A stretch of 64,000 nucleotides of DNA from an uncultured Aquimarina sp. (lineage in GTDB: Bacteria > Bacteroidota > Bacteroidia > Flavobacteriales > Flavobacteriaceae): contig CANMTP010000005.1 of assembly GCA_947500845.1 (NCBI GenBank), forward strand, positions 62,001 through 126,000, written 5' to 3'. This document shows positions 25,429 to 35,516 of this stretch, in pieces. The notes beneath the pieces were generated by a model. That model was not told the DNA's origin. It worked only from the letters and a program-made list of their open reading frames with translations, and made no database searches. A program made the position numbers and the translations under genes. Each line of letters begins with the position of its first letter. The first letter of the stretch is position 1.

Positions 25429-25980
25429 TCATTCACATAATTTCTTTTCAAGACCTAGCTCCTTGCTAAGTTTCAACCTTCTCACCGATGATTTTTTTGG
25501 GTTAGTGCGTAAAAATTTGATAGGTATAGTGGATCCAATAGTTAACCCATTAAAACATGCTTCGCCCGCCACATAAAAACTGTTATTATACATGATGTTT
25601 CTATATTCAAAAGTATAGGATATGATATAATGAAGCTCTTCTATATGATCGATGCGATTACCCACCTTTTCTTGATACGAATGATCTTCAATTTCTTTGC
25701 GGGTAATTTTGGCAATTGCATAACTGCCATACTTTTTGGTCATTTCCTGTTCATAATAATACAAAAAACTTGAGGGCATCGTATACCAAAAAGCAAAAAG
25801 AGACATTCCTGCCATGAGCCCGCCAAAAGCATAAAAGAAAATATAATCTTCGGTTCTTGTACCGATATAGATAAGAAAGCTACCAATACAGATAAATAAT
25901 AATAAGATAGCCAGAATTCCCGAATGTTTCTTAATCGATCTAATCGAGAAATCTATGTGATCTTTTAACGTTACTTTCAT
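25429..25980 (-). CDS. DUF3592-like membrane protein
   Basis: A 183-residue protein with two transmembrane segments at about 20-40 and 47-67, then a soluble beta-rich part (YAIAKITRKEIEDHSYQ; YHYIISYTFEYRN-like strands; GLTIGSTIPIKFLRTNP). The terminal IGSTIPIKFLRTNPKKS is typical of DUF3592-type OB-like domains. No function is established for these. First gene of a pair with the YcxB-like gene. Confidence 0.55.
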   Translation of the reverse strand: MKVTLKDHIDFSIRSIKKHSGILAILLLFICIGSFLIYIGTRTEDYIFFYAFGGLMAGMSLFAFWYTMPSSFLYYYEQEMTKKYGSYAIAKITRKEIEDHSYQEKVGNRIDHIEELHYIISYTFEYRNIMYNNSFYVAGEACFNGLTIGSTIPIKFLRTNPKKSSVRRLKLSKELGLEKKLCE

Positions 25981-26027
25981 TCAGCACTCCTTACAATTCA
26001 ACGTTGTAAAGATAATGGGTTTTTGAT

Positions 26028-26525
26028 TTAATCACTATTGGAGATTACCTCTTCTGACGTTAATCCAAAAATTGGTGGAGTTTTTACATTTAATATGCTC
26101 AGGTACAAATACAGTTGCCCTCTGTGATGTACTTCATGTTCTACCATGGCTCGTAACCATTTCCAGATGGTAATTTCTATTCCCCCGGGGGTCTTGCATT
26201 TTTTGTGAAGATCCTCTGGTGATACTACAGCAAATATTTTGATGGATTCATTATGTATTCGGTCATAATAAGCTATTACTTCCTGAAATCCTTTGGCATA
26301 TTCGACTCCACAACCTTTATAGAGGCTCGGTTTGGATCGAACCGTTTCGGCATACATATAACGTTCTATATTCGCTAGATGTCGTATGATATCACCAATG
26401 GTAAATTTCCCTTCCTGATATGTCCATTCCATCTTATCTTCCGGGATATACTCAAAAAGCTTTCTGGTTCTATTCTTTATTTTTGAATAGTACTCCAGAA
26501 AGCTATTGATATCATTAATTTGCAT
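26028..26525 (-). CDS. DinB-family protein
   Basis: A 165-residue four-helix-bundle protein of the DinB/YfiT-like family. The family's metal histidines are visible as His47 in DIIRHLANIERY and the pair in MVEHEVHHRGQLYLYL. Members are putative metal-dependent thiol S-transferases or hydrolases, some induced by damage. It follows acs by 11 bases on the same strand and is probably transcribed with it, without an obvious functional link. Confidence 0.8.
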   Translation of the reverse strand: MQINDINSFLEYYSKIKNRTRKLFEYIPEDKMEWTYQEGKFTIGDIIRHLANIERYMYAETVRSKPSLYKGCGVEYAKGFQEVIAYYDRIHNESIKIFAVVSPEDLHKKCKTPGGIEITIWKWLRAMVEHEVHHRGQLYLYLSILNVKTPPIFGLTSEEVISNSD

Positions 26526-26536
26526 ACTATTTAGGA

Positions 26537-28444
26537 TTATAACGCCTCATCTATGATCTGCTGTACCACTTCAGGATTGAGAAGTGTACTGGTGTCTCCA
26601 AGATTGCTGGTATCTTTGGAAGCAATCTTACGAAGAATCCTTCTCATAATCTTACCACTTCTTGTTTTAGGTAACCCGGGTACAAACTGAATTTTATCGA
26701 GCTTTGCAATGGGCCCTATTCGTTCTGTAATTTGCTGGTTGACCTCTTTGCTTAGGTTATTACGATCACGATACTCTCCGGTTTCTTTAAGAATGATATA
26801 TCCATACAATGCATTTCCTTTAATATCATGCGGAAAACCAACAATTGCTGATTCTGCTACGGCAGGATGCTCATTAATTGCATCTTCGATTGGTGCTGTC
26901 CCCAAATTATGACCAGAAACAATAATCACATCGTCTACCCTACCTGTAATTCTATAATATCCTACTTCATCGCGCAGGGCACCATCGCCAGTAAAGTATT
27001 TGTTTTCGAAAGCCGAAAAGTAGGTATCCTTATATCGTTGATGATTACCCCAGATGGTTCTAGCCATCGATGGCCAGGGGAATTTAATACACAAACGTCC
27101 ATCGACCTGATTTCCTTTGATTTCTTGTCCGTTTTCATCCATTAAAGCAGGTTGAATTCCTGGCATAGGCAAGGTGGCATAGGTAGGTTTGGTAGGTGTA
27201 GAATAAGGTATGGGTGAAATCATGATTCCGCCGGTTTCAGTTTGCCACCAGGTATCTACGATAGGTGATTTTTTATCCCCTACATGATCATTATACCAGT
27301 GCCATGCTTCTTCATTAATAGGTTCTCCTACGGTGCCTAATACTTTAAGACTGGATAGATCATGATCGGTCACATAATCCAGGTTTTCTTTTGCCAATGC
27401 CCTAATGGCCGTTGGTGCGGTATAAAATTGAGTGATCTTGTGCTTTTGCACAATATCCCAGAAACGTCCAAAATCAGGGTATGAAGGTACTCCTTCAAAC
27501 ATTACCGTAGTAGCCCCATTTGCCAAGGGACCATAAACGATATAAGAATGTCCTGTGATCCAGCCGATATCTGCAGTACACCAATAGATATCATTCTCCT
27601 GATACTGAAATACATTCTTGAACGTATAGGCAGTGTACACCATATAACCTGCTGTAGTGTGTAACATTCCTTTTGGCATCCCAGTCGAACCAGAGGTATA
27701 CAAAATAAACAAAGGGTCCTCTGCATCCATTACTTCGGGAACACAATCTTTATATGCTTCATCAAGTAGTGGCTGCAACCAGTGATCTCGACCTTTTTTC
27801 ATATAAATATCAGATCCTATTCGTTTAGCAACCAGCACTGATTTGATGCCCGGGCAATCTTCTAATGCTTCATCGACAATACCTTTTAAATCGATAGTCT
27901 TGGCTCCGCGATATGACCCATCTGAGGTGATTACCATTTTTGCATCACAGTCATTAATTCTTGTTGACAATGCTTTAGCCGAAAAACCAGCAAAAACTAC
28001 GGAGTGTACTGCTCCTATCCTTGCACAAGCCAATACCGAAATGGCCAATTCTGGAATCATAGGAAGGTAAATACAAACTCGATCCCCCTTTTCTACCCCT
28101 TGTTCTTTAAGTACATTAGCAAACTTACAAACGCGCTCATGTAATTGTTTATAGGTAATATGCTGAGCATCTTCTTTGGGGTCATTAGGCTCAAAAAGAA
28201 TCGCTGTCTTATGTCCCCTGTTACTCAAGTGCCTGTCTATACAGTTTTCTGTGATATTTAATTGTGCACCTTCAAACCATTTTATCTCTGGCTTTGTAAA
28301 GTCCCAGCTTAATACGTTGTCCCATTTTTTACGCCACATAAAGTGTTCTTCGGCTACCTCTGCCCAAAACGTTTCTGGATCTCTTACTGATTTTCTATAT
28401 ACCTGATAATATTCTTCAAGATGTTTTATGTGATAATTACTCAT
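26537..28444 (-). CDS. acs: Acetyl-CoA synthetase
   Basis: A 635-residue AMP-forming ligase of the expected length (about 650) that converts acetate, ATP and CoA to acetyl-CoA. Motifs visible are the P-loop-like YTSGSTGMPKGMLH, the AMP-binding WWQTETGGIM, YFTGDGA, and the C-terminal KTRSGKIMRRILRK whose lysine is the acetylation-controlled site. It lies downstream of an ActP-like symporter, a transporter-kinase and a response regulator on the same strand, which fits an acetate-scavenging locus. Confidence 0.96.
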   Translation of the reverse strand: MSNYHIKHLEEYYQVYRKSVRDPETFWAEVAEEHFMWRKKWDNVLSWDFTKPEIKWFEGAQLNITENCIDRHLSNRGHKTAILFEPNDPKEDAQHITYKQLHERVCKFANVLKEQGVEKGDRVCIYLPMIPELAISVLACARIGAVHSVVFAGFSAKALSTRINDCDAKMVITSDGSYRGAKTIDLKGIVDEALEDCPGIKSVLVAKRIGSDIYMKKGRDHWLQPLLDEAYKDCVPEVMDAEDPLFILYTSGSTGMPKGMLHTTAGYMVYTAYTFKNVFQYQENDIYWCTADIGWITGHSYIVYGPLANGATTVMFEGVPSYPDFGRFWDIVQKHKITQFYTAPTAIRALAKENLDYVTDHDLSSLKVLGTVGEPINEEAWHWYNDHVGDKKSPIVDTWWQTETGGIMISPIPYSTPTKPTYATLPMPGIQPALMDENGQEIKGNQVDGRLCIKFPWPSMARTIWGNHQRYKDTYFSAFENKYFTGDGALRDEVGYYRITGRVDDVIIVSGHNLGTAPIEDAINEHPAVAESAIVGFPHDIKGNALYGYIILKETGEYRDRNNLSKEVNQQITERIGPIAKLDKIQFVPGLPKTRSGKIMRRILRKIASKDTSNLGDTSTLLNPEVVQQIIDEAL

Positions 28445-28479
28445 TGTTGGTGTATTTAATATATTTTTAATTCTATTTT

Positions 28480-28704
28480 TTAATTCTTGTTTTTTTTTCC
28501 TTTAAAAAGACCAAACCAATTGGGGTTTAACACCTTTAATTTAATTAAAACCCAAAGGATGGTTACAAAGCACAGTCCTATAACAACAGAATTTAAAGGA
28601 CTTATAGGTGTTTGATTTTCAAGGCTAAATCTTAAGTATAGCGATATAACTACATAAATGCTAATTACAATATCTGAGGCTAAGGGATTCAATCTTAATT
28701 TCAT
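28480..28704 (-). CDS. Small two-helix membrane protein
   Basis: A 74-residue protein with hydrophobic helices at about 10-25 and 40-58 and a lysine-rich C terminus (LFKGKKNKN). Located 35 bases upstream of acs and 51 downstream of the response regulator, in the same direction. No family recognised; possibly an accessory of the transport locus. Confidence 0.5.
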   Translation of the reverse strand: MKLRLNPLASDIVISIYVVISLYLRFSLENQTPISPLNSVVIGLCFVTILWVLIKLKVLNPNWFGLFKGKKNKN

Positions 28705-28755
28705 GTGTTACTTATTTAGTTTAAACATATGTCGATTGCACACAACATCAAAAAG

Positions 28756-29118
28756 TTAGTTTAATAATTCGTTTATTTCTAAAACCAATTTCTTTACAGA
28801 AAAAGGTTTGGTTATATATTTGTCTGCACCCATTTGCAATCCTTTTTCGATATCTGAAGCTTTATTTTTAGCTGAAAGGAAAACTACTTTTATGCCTTTC
28901 AGGCTTTTATTGCTTTTAATTTTCTTTAGGGTTTCATAACCATCTACATTGGGCATCATGATATCTAACAATACTATGTCCGGAATCTTCTCCTTTGCTA
29001 TATGCAGAGCCTCTCCGCCATCTCGAGCGATATATACTTCGAAGTTCTTTTTTTTGAAGGTATATTCGAGTGACATTACTATGTTAGGTTCATCGTCTAC
29101 GATTAATATCTTTTTCAT
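28756..29118 (-). CDS. CheY-like single-domain response regulator
   Basis: A 120-residue receiver domain only. The acid pocket (VDDE, Asp8-Asp9), phosphoacceptor Asp52 in VLLDIMMP, Thr/Ser in VVFLSAK and the conserved lysine in YITKPF are all present. No output domain. It starts 26 bases after the transporter-histidine kinase gene, its probable phosphodonor. How the signal leaves the receiver (protein contact or phosphorelay) cannot be seen. Confidence 0.9.
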   Translation of the reverse strand: MKKILIVDDEPNIVMSLEYTFKKKNFEVYIARDGGEALHIAKEKIPDIVLLDIMMPNVDGYETLKKIKSNKSLKGIKVVFLSAKNKASDIEKGLQMGADKYITKPFSVKKLVLEINELLN

Positions 29119-29144
29119 ACATTAGTTTTTCTTGATTGGGGCTA

Positions 29145-31829
29145 TTACTTTGGTATGGTAAACAAGAAGCGTGCTCCCTTTTTGTATTTCTTATCAATCC
29201 AAATTTTTCCATGATGACTCTCTATGATCTTCTTACTTATTGCTAACCCCAAACCACTACCCTGTGGCTTTTTTATATTTTGATGTTTCGCCTGATAAAA
29301 CTTATCAAAAATGTAGTTTGCATCTTCTGCCGGAATTCCTTTTCCGTTATCCTCGACAACCACCTCTACAGCTTCCTGTTTTTGATGGGCAAGTACAGTT
29401 ATTGCCCCTTTGTGGGGAGCAGAAAACTTAAGGGCATTAGATAACAGATTGGTAAGTACCTGAAGCATTCTATCCTCGTCATAATTAGCAAAAATAGCTG
29501 TACCGTTTTGATGAACAATTGTTACTTTTTTATGGTTAGCCATCTGTGAAATTCCATCGATAGCTTTATCTATAGTTTTATTTATCTGGTTAGTTCGAAT
29601 TTCTAATTGATCATGACCGCCCGAAAGCTTTTCGAGATCCAGGATATTGTGAATTAATCTTGCCAGACGATCAGAATCATTTACAATATTATCAAGAAAC
29701 TTGGTTTTAAGTTCAGGAGGCATTTCATGGCCATCAGATAGTACCTCTGAGGCCGCTTTTATGGAAGTAATTGGTGTTTTTAGTTCATGGGCCACGGTGT
29801 CCAAAAATTCATCTTTGATACGATCTTGTTCTAACAATTCAGTATTGGCAGTTTTTAATTGTTCTGTGAGTTGGGTAAGTTCTTCTGATTTCTCTTTTAA
29901 TGCCTTATTTATGGCAATAGTTTCTTTTGATTCTTCCAATATTTTTAGTACTTCAAGAAGACTTACCGGTTCTTCCTTGGCGACACTACCAATTAAAATT
30001 CTAGCCGAAGCACTACCGATACTACCCGTAAGTAATTTTTCAGAAAAATTAATAAGCCTGGCATCTGCCATTTCCTCCTCTTTGGAAATACCGTATTTCA
30101 TATTAAAAAGATGTAATGCTCTTTCTGTTCGTTTTTCACCTAAAAAACGATTAAGCATACTACGTATATCTGAAACATAGGCTTCACCCTTCCAAACGAA
30201 GGCTCCGTCTTGTAAATTAGCATAATTACTGCTATTGATAAACATTTCGGCATAATTACGTTCTCTATAATTCCCCTTAGAAAGTAAGGATATAGTAAGA
30301 AAGCTACTGGTATTTAAAAACATACTCCAAAAAAAGGAATGTGCCTCTGGACTAAGAAAATCAATCCCCAAGAACGCATAGGGTTTTAACAACTCGATTC
30401 CAAATAAGCCCTGTTCAACAAACGAGTTATTTCCTCTTAAGACATTTAGAACAAACGGGAGGATTAATGTATACCCTACCGTCAAAACTCCTATCATCAT
30501 ACCTGTTTTTACGGCTTTGGCAGAACCTCGATTCCAGAAAAGTCCTATAAAAAAAGAAGGCGCAAGCTGTGCAATGATGACAAACGATATTAATCCTATT
30601 GAATATAATGACAATTCGTAAGAGAAGTTTACATAAAAGAAGTATGCAATGATAATCAAAGAAAAAATTGATATTCTTCTAATGTTCTTAATATAATTGG
30701 TGTTCTTTTCAGGATTTCCCTGAATGAATTTATCTAAAAATCCATAAGGTATTACCAGATTATTGCTGACCATGGTCGATAAAGCCAATGTAGACACTAC
30801 CACCATAGAAATCACGGCCGAAAAGCCTCCTAGAAATACTGTCATTGCTAGTACAATGTTGTTATTCTGTAGTGGCAAAAGAAGTGTATAATAATCTTGA
30901 TTTACATCGCCTTGAAAAGAAAGATTTCCGCCCCAAGCAATAAAAATTACAAATACATTGAATAAAAGTAAATATAATGGAAACATCCAAATCGCCTTTT
31001 TGAGATAACGTTCTCTATCGTTTTCTACTACTGCAACATGAAATTGTCTAGGCAGTAAAAAAATGGCGAAAAATGAAAGCATTATAATAAACATCCAATT
31101 GAAACCTGATTCTAATCCGTTGAATGAAGTGATTTTCTCAAAGTTATCAAGTTGCGAAGCCTGCTGATAAATATCTGAAGTTCCGTCAAATAAGAAAAAT
31201 GTCACATAAATACCTGCAACTAGGAAAAATACCAATTTAAGTATCGACTCTACTGCAACGGTTGTCATAATCCCCTTTCTTCGTTGTGACGCATCTGTTG
31301 CCTGCGTCCCAAAAAAGGCCACAAAAATTGCAAGAAGTACCGCAATATAGAAAGTGGAATCATCTAATATTGTAGTTGAAACATAACTAGTTTCATCAGT
31401 AATAATCTCAAAGGTTTCAGAAATAGCTTTTAATTGTAGCGAAATATAAGGCACAATAGCAAACACACAAATTACTGTGACAAGAGCTCCTAGAAATCGA
31501 TTGTTTCCATAGCGTAAGGATATAAAATCGGCGATGCTGGATATTTTATGCTGCTTTGAAACGCGTATAATTTTACGCATGACCAAAATCCAAAGTGGTA
31601 AAGAAATAACCGGTCCTAAATAAATGGTCAAAAAACTGATACCAGATTGAGAAGCTATACCCACACTACCATAATATGTCCAGGCAGAACAGTATACCGC
31701 TAATGATAAAACATATATATAAGGGTTATTAACCCATTTGCTTTTTGAGTTTTTTTCTGCCCAAAAGGCAATCAAAAATAAAAAAGCCAAATAGACAATA
31801 ATGACAGATATCAAAAGATAATTATTCAT
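29145..31829 (-). CDS. SLC5-transporter/sensor histidine kinase fusion
   Basis: An 894-residue protein. The first about 560 residues form a sodium:solute symporter-like domain with 12 or more hydrophobic segments; a linker and coiled-coil region follow (EESKETIAINKALKEKSEEL). Then come a HisKA domain with FLDTVAHELKTPITSIK (His about residue 680) and an HATPase domain (NLLSNALKFS; VVEDNGKGIP; GSGLGLAISK). This CbrA/PrlS-like architecture senses or imports a carboxylate or amino acid and signals. Next to it are a receiver protein, an acetate symporter and acs, so acetate or a short carboxylate is the likely cue (inference). Confidence 0.9.
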   Translation of the reverse strand: MNNYLLISVIIVYLAFLFLIAFWAEKNSKSKWVNNPYIYVLSLAVYCSAWTYYGSVGIASQSGISFLTIYLGPVISLPLWILVMRKIIRVSKQHKISSIADFISLRYGNNRFLGALVTVICVFAIVPYISLQLKAISETFEIITDETSYVSTTILDDSTFYIAVLLAIFVAFFGTQATDASQRRKGIMTTVAVESILKLVFFLVAGIYVTFFLFDGTSDIYQQASQLDNFEKITSFNGLESGFNWMFIIMLSFFAIFLLPRQFHVAVVENDRERYLKKAIWMFPLYLLLFNVFVIFIAWGGNLSFQGDVNQDYYTLLLPLQNNNIVLAMTVFLGGFSAVISMVVVSTLALSTMVSNNLVIPYGFLDKFIQGNPEKNTNYIKNIRRISIFSLIIIAYFFYVNFSYELSLYSIGLISFVIIAQLAPSFFIGLFWNRGSAKAVKTGMMIGVLTVGYTLILPFVLNVLRGNNSFVEQGLFGIELLKPYAFLGIDFLSPEAHSFFWSMFLNTSSFLTISLLSKGNYRERNYAEMFINSSNYANLQDGAFVWKGEAYVSDIRSMLNRFLGEKRTERALHLFNMKYGISKEEEMADARLINFSEKLLTGSIGSASARILIGSVAKEEPVSLLEVLKILEESKETIAINKALKEKSEELTQLTEQLKTANTELLEQDRIKDEFLDTVAHELKTPITSIKAASEVLSDGHEMPPELKTKFLDNIVNDSDRLARLIHNILDLEKLSGGHDQLEIRTNQINKTIDKAIDGISQMANHKKVTIVHQNGTAIFANYDEDRMLQVLTNLLSNALKFSAPHKGAITVLAHQKQEAVEVVVEDNGKGIPAEDANYIFDKFYQAKHQNIKKPQGSGLGLAISKKIIESHHGKIWIDKKYKKGARFLFTIPK

Positions 31830-32016
31830 AGTGTCTATGTAGTATGATAAATGAAATGATTATAGCCAATATCCAAATCAGGAAAATAAAAAAATAGATC
31901 ATCGGAAACCCAAAAATTTCGCCAGAATGATCAAAAATCAATACCAATGGGACATTCCATAGTAAAAACAACACCAGGGAAAGAACAATAAGCTTCTGTT
32001 GATGTCTTTTTTTCAT
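31822..32016 (-). CDS. DUF3311-like small symporter-associated protein
   Basis: A 64-residue protein with two membrane helices (LIVLSLVLFLLWNVPLVLIF and MIYFFIFLIWILAIIISF). Small DUF3311-type proteins commonly precede sodium:solute symporter genes. Its stop overlaps the start of the transporter-kinase gene by 8 bases, which argues for coupled translation and complex formation with that transporter domain. Confidence 0.65.
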   Translation of the reverse strand: MKKRHQQKLIVLSLVLFLLWNVPLVLIFDHSGEIFGFPMIYFFIFLIWILAIIISFIILHRHYE

Positions 32017-32097
32017 TTTAGAACAATTAACCTTATAAAGTTAGGAAAAAAACGGTGCTATACTATGGTATAACACCGTATTCTTCTAAATTAAAAA

Positions 32098-33870
32098 TCA
32101 GTGTGAAGATGCTTCTCCCGCTCCACTCGGTATTCTAATGTGTTCTACAATATCTTGCACTTCTTCTGGTGGTGCAGCGGTCATTCTGGAAATGACTACA
32201 GAAACCACAACATTAACAATCATGGCAATCGTACCAAAACCTTCAGGAGATGTGCCAAACCACCATTCTTCTTTCGGTCTTGGTTCCATCACCCCTATTA
32301 ATCCTGTTTTGTATCTAATCATGTAAAATAACATGAGGGTAATTCCTACGATCATTCCCCAAACTGCTCCTTGCCTGTTCATTCTTTTATCAAAAATACC
32401 AAGGATAATTGCCGGGAAGAACGATGCAGCAGCCAATCCAAAAGCCAATGCGACGACCGCAGCTACAAAACCAGGCGGATAGATACCGAACAGTCCTGCA
32501 ACAATAATCGCAAACAAAATACTGATACGTGCAGCCCAAAGCTCTCCTTTTTCAGAAATATCGGGTTTGATTTGTTTTTTGATCAAGTCATGAGAAATAG
32601 AGGTTGAAATTACCAGCAATAATCCTGCAGCAGTTGATAAGGCAGCAGCCAGACCTCCCGCCGCCACCAAGGCAATTACCCAATTTGGTAAATTGGCGAT
32701 TTCGGGATTGGCAAGTACCATAATATCTCTATCTACGTATAACTCATTTGCGGAGTCATTGGCGTTAGAAACCAAACGTTCATTATATTGCCCTCGTTCT
32801 CCGGTATATTTTGGTTTTCCGTCTGTGGCACTACCATTTACATATTGAATTTTACCATCACCATTTTTATCAGACCAGGCAATTAACCCTGTATTTTCCC
32901 AATTCTTGAACCATTCTGGTACCGCTTTATATTCAGTATTGCTAACCGTTTCAATCAAATTTGTTCTTGCAAAAACTGCGATTGCCGGTGCCGTAGTATA
33001 CAGTATTGCAATAAACAACAGTGCCAAACCAGCAGATTTACGGGCATCTTTTACTTTAGGTACCGTAAAAAAACGTACAATCACGTGAGGTAATCCAGCT
33101 GTACCCACCATAAGAGCTAATGTAATTGCAAAAACATCCCAGGTTGATTTTGATCCATCTGTATATTCATTAAATCCGAGTTGAGTGTGTAATGTATCCA
33201 ACTTTTCCAACAAATAAGTTCCATCTTCAACAGTACCCCCCATTCCTATTTGTGGAATGATATTACCAGTCATTTGCATTGAAATAAAAAATGCCGGAAC
33301 CATAAAGGCAAAGATCAAAACACAATACTGAGCAACCTGCGTATACGTGATTCCTTTCATTCCTCCTAAAAAGGCAAAAACCAATACTACTGCCATTCCT
33401 ATGACCACTCCAAGGGTAATATCCACTTGCAAGAATTGGGAAAATACGATTCCTACGCCTCTCATTTGACCTGCTACATAGGTAAATGAAACTATCAACG
33501 CGCAAATAACTGCAACTGTTCGGGCTGTGTTCGAATAGTATCGGTCTCCAATAAAGTCAGGCACAGTAAACTTTCCGAACTTTCTGAGATAAGGAGCCAG
33601 CAAAAGTGCTAATAAAACATATCCTCCGGTCCATCCCATCAAAAATACAGAACCATCATACCCCATAAACGAGATTAAACCTGCCATCGAGATAAATGAT
33701 GCAGCACTCATCCAATCGGCTGCTGTAGCCATACCGTTTGCCAATGGAGAAACTCCACCGCCGGCTACATAAAATTCTTTTGTAGAACCTGCTCTAGCCC
33801 ATATGGCTATCCCAAAATAAAGGGTAAACGTAATCCCTACTAATATCCATGTCCATACTTGAACGCTCAT
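32098..33870 (-). CDS. Sodium:solute symporter, ActP-like acetate permease
   Basis: A 590-residue inner-membrane protein of the SLC5/SSS family with about 13 hydrophobic segments. The segment near the start (GGVSPLANGMATAADWMSAA) matches the cation/acetate symporter ActP group, including the helix-1 sodium region. A hydrophilic insert of roughly 80 residues (about 310-390) with DKNGDGKIQYVNG, an EF-hand-like calcium loop, is unusual for the family. It is preceded by the DUF4212 subunit. Substrate is inferred from acs nearby. Confidence 0.88.
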   Translation of the reverse strand: MSVQVWTWILVGITFTLYFGIAIWARAGSTKEFYVAGGGVSPLANGMATAADWMSAASFISMAGLISFMGYDGSVFLMGWTGGYVLLALLLAPYLRKFGKFTVPDFIGDRYYSNTARTVAVICALIVSFTYVAGQMRGVGIVFSQFLQVDITLGVVIGMAVVLVFAFLGGMKGITYTQVAQYCVLIFAFMVPAFFISMQMTGNIIPQIGMGGTVEDGTYLLEKLDTLHTQLGFNEYTDGSKSTWDVFAITLALMVGTAGLPHVIVRFFTVPKVKDARKSAGLALLFIAILYTTAPAIAVFARTNLIETVSNTEYKAVPEWFKNWENTGLIAWSDKNGDGKIQYVNGSATDGKPKYTGERGQYNERLVSNANDSANELYVDRDIMVLANPEIANLPNWVIALVAAGGLAAALSTAAGLLLVISTSISHDLIKKQIKPDISEKGELWAARISILFAIIVAGLFGIYPPGFVAAVVALAFGLAAASFFPAIILGIFDKRMNRQGAVWGMIVGITLMLFYMIRYKTGLIGVMEPRPKEEWWFGTSPEGFGTIAMIVNVVVSVVISRMTAAPPEEVQDIVEHIRIPSGAGEASSH

Positions 33871-33900
33871 AATAATATATTTTTTTGGTTAGTATTAAGA

Positions 33901-34158
33901 TTACTCATCGTAACCATATTTTTTATCCAGTTTATTCATCAATCGTACATACACAAAAATGAGTATTACGAAAACATAAATAGAACCTTGTTGAGCAAAC
34001 CAGAATCCTAATTTGAATCCTCCTAATCGAATGTTATTTAATGCATCTTTAAACAATATTCCTGCTCCATAAGAAACCAGGAACCAAATTATTAATAGAA
34101 TTACCAGGTACTTTAGGTTTTCTTTCCAGTAAGCGACTGCTTTTTGTTTATCTGTCAT
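33901..34158 (-). CDS. DUF4212 small subunit of sodium symporter
   Basis: An 85-residue protein with two membrane helices (YLVILLIIWFLVSYGAGILF and FWFAQQGSIYVFVILIFVYV) ending in a charged tail (NKLDKKYGYDE). This is the DUF4212 pattern found immediately upstream of ActP-type symporters and thought to be a small subunit. It is 30 bases from the symporter start and 10 bases from the porin stop, so all three are one transcript. Confidence 0.85.
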   Translation of the reverse strand: MTDKQKAVAYWKENLKYLVILLIIWFLVSYGAGILFKDALNNIRLGGFKLGFWFAQQGSIYVFVILIFVYVRLMNKLDKKYGYDE

Positions 34159-34168
34159 AAGTTTAATT

Positions 34169-35404
34169 TTATAAGTAAATCATAGCCTGAAGGGTAACAA
34201 AACTCTGTGCATCGTTATCTCCGTATTTTGTATTCAAATATTCTAATGTTATTTTAGAATTATGCCCGCTGAAATATGCATTCGCTCCTACTCCAAAGGT
34301 CGTAGCATTATCATCTATTGCATCAATCGATCTGGTGTTAAACGACGCATAAGGTTGAAACTTAGTTTTCTTGTTGTCATTTGGAATCACATATCCTACA
34401 TGACCGTAAATCATAGCACCTGTCTCGTAGGTTTGTCCTAAGGTAAAATTTTCTCCGTAGTCATTATTTTGATAGGTAGCGTAGGCCGTAATAGCAGAAC
34501 CGTTTTCACCTAAAGGAGCATCATAGAAAGCATCGACCGCAAATATTGCCACGTCTTCGCCTTCTAGTTCTCCGGTTGAGTTAGCGATTACACTCCCGTT
34601 TGGATGAAAGAAGAATCCAGCGCCTACATTGAAAATCCTCTTACCACCTATGTATGATCCTACTTTATATGGCAAAAAGTTAGATTCCTGGTCGAGGAAA
34701 TTATAATCAAAATATCCTGCAAAGTTCTTTCCAGCATCTTTGGATCCTAATAATCTTCTACCTGCGTAAACAGCAGATTCACCAGCTATTGGTGCGGCGA
34801 CAGTTTCTTGAAGGTTGTTAGTCCCAGATTCGTTCACCGAAACACGATATTGTAATTTACCAAAGGCTCCTTTGGCAAAAATTCCTATATGACGAGCAAA
34901 CTGGTCTGACAGTCCAATAGTTGCCCAGGACTGGCGATTATTATCTAAAGTCATGATGTTAAGTGTGCTTTGGTTATTAAGACGAGAGATCCCATTCCAG
35001 TAATGGAGGCCGCCTCCAACCACATGGTTTTCGCCAATACTATATTGTACCCAAACATCGTGAAAGAACAATTGAGACTCCTCGCCAAATCCTAGAGGAC
35101 TTTGGTTATTACCATTCAAACTGTTTAATCCGAAATGTGTAAGAATTAAAAAATCCTTGTTGATCTGTGCATACGTAAGAATTCGAGCCCTTCGAATGCT
35201 CATACTGGTATTACTAACATCGTCTGGTACCTCATCCTGATATCGTGCCCAGAATTGTGCCCATGAAATGATCCTAAAGTATTTTGATCCCTCTTCGTTG
35301 AGTTTCACTTTTAGTCCACCAGTATAATCTGGTGACCCTTGTGAATACGTAAACTGTAAGGTAAAAAAAGTTAAACCGAACAGTAGAATTAGTTGTTTTC
35401 TCAT
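34169..35404 (-). CDS. Outer-membrane porin of the carboxylate locus
   Basis: A 411-residue exported beta-barrel. A signal peptide (MRKQLILLFGLTFFTLQFTYSQ) is followed by alternating strands with aromatic girdles and a C-terminal strand (QSFVTLQAMIYL), as in phosphate-selective/general porins of Bacteroidota. The context (DUF4212, ActP-like symporter, acs on the same strand) suggests an outer-membrane path for acetate or similar acids. This is inference. Confidence 0.75.
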   Translation of the reverse strand: MRKQLILLFGLTFFTLQFTYSQGSPDYTGGLKVKLNEEGSKYFRIISWAQFWARYQDEVPDDVSNTSMSIRRARILTYAQINKDFLILTHFGLNSLNGNNQSPLGFGEESQLFFHDVWVQYSIGENHVVGGGLHYWNGISRLNNQSTLNIMTLDNNRQSWATIGLSDQFARHIGIFAKGAFGKLQYRVSVNESGTNNLQETVAAPIAGESAVYAGRRLLGSKDAGKNFAGYFDYNFLDQESNFLPYKVGSYIGGKRIFNVGAGFFFHPNGSVIANSTGELEGEDVAIFAVDAFYDAPLGENGSAITAYATYQNNDYGENFTLGQTYETGAMIYGHVGYVIPNDNKKTKFQPYASFNTRSIDAIDDNATTFGVGANAYFSGHNSKITLEYLNTKYGDNDAQSFVTLQAMIYL

Positions 35405-35421
35405 AGAGTTTTAAAAAATTA

Positions 35422-35460
35422 AGATTAGTATTAATTTGATACTGTGTGCACTACTAATCT
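35422..35460 (-). promoter_or_regulatory. Inverted repeat upstream of porin operon
   Basis: Perfect nine-base arms AGATTAGTA (35422-35430) and TACTAATCT (35452-35460), spaced by 21 bases, lie about 20-56 bases before the porin start. They could be an operator or a 5'-leader hairpin. The InsA-like DNA-binding protein encoded immediately upstream is the obvious candidate regulator. Function is untested. Confidence 0.4.
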
Positions 35461-35516
35461 CTTAAAAAGTATGAGTTAACAAAAAACTAATATACTTATT
35501 TGTTAATTTAATATAT

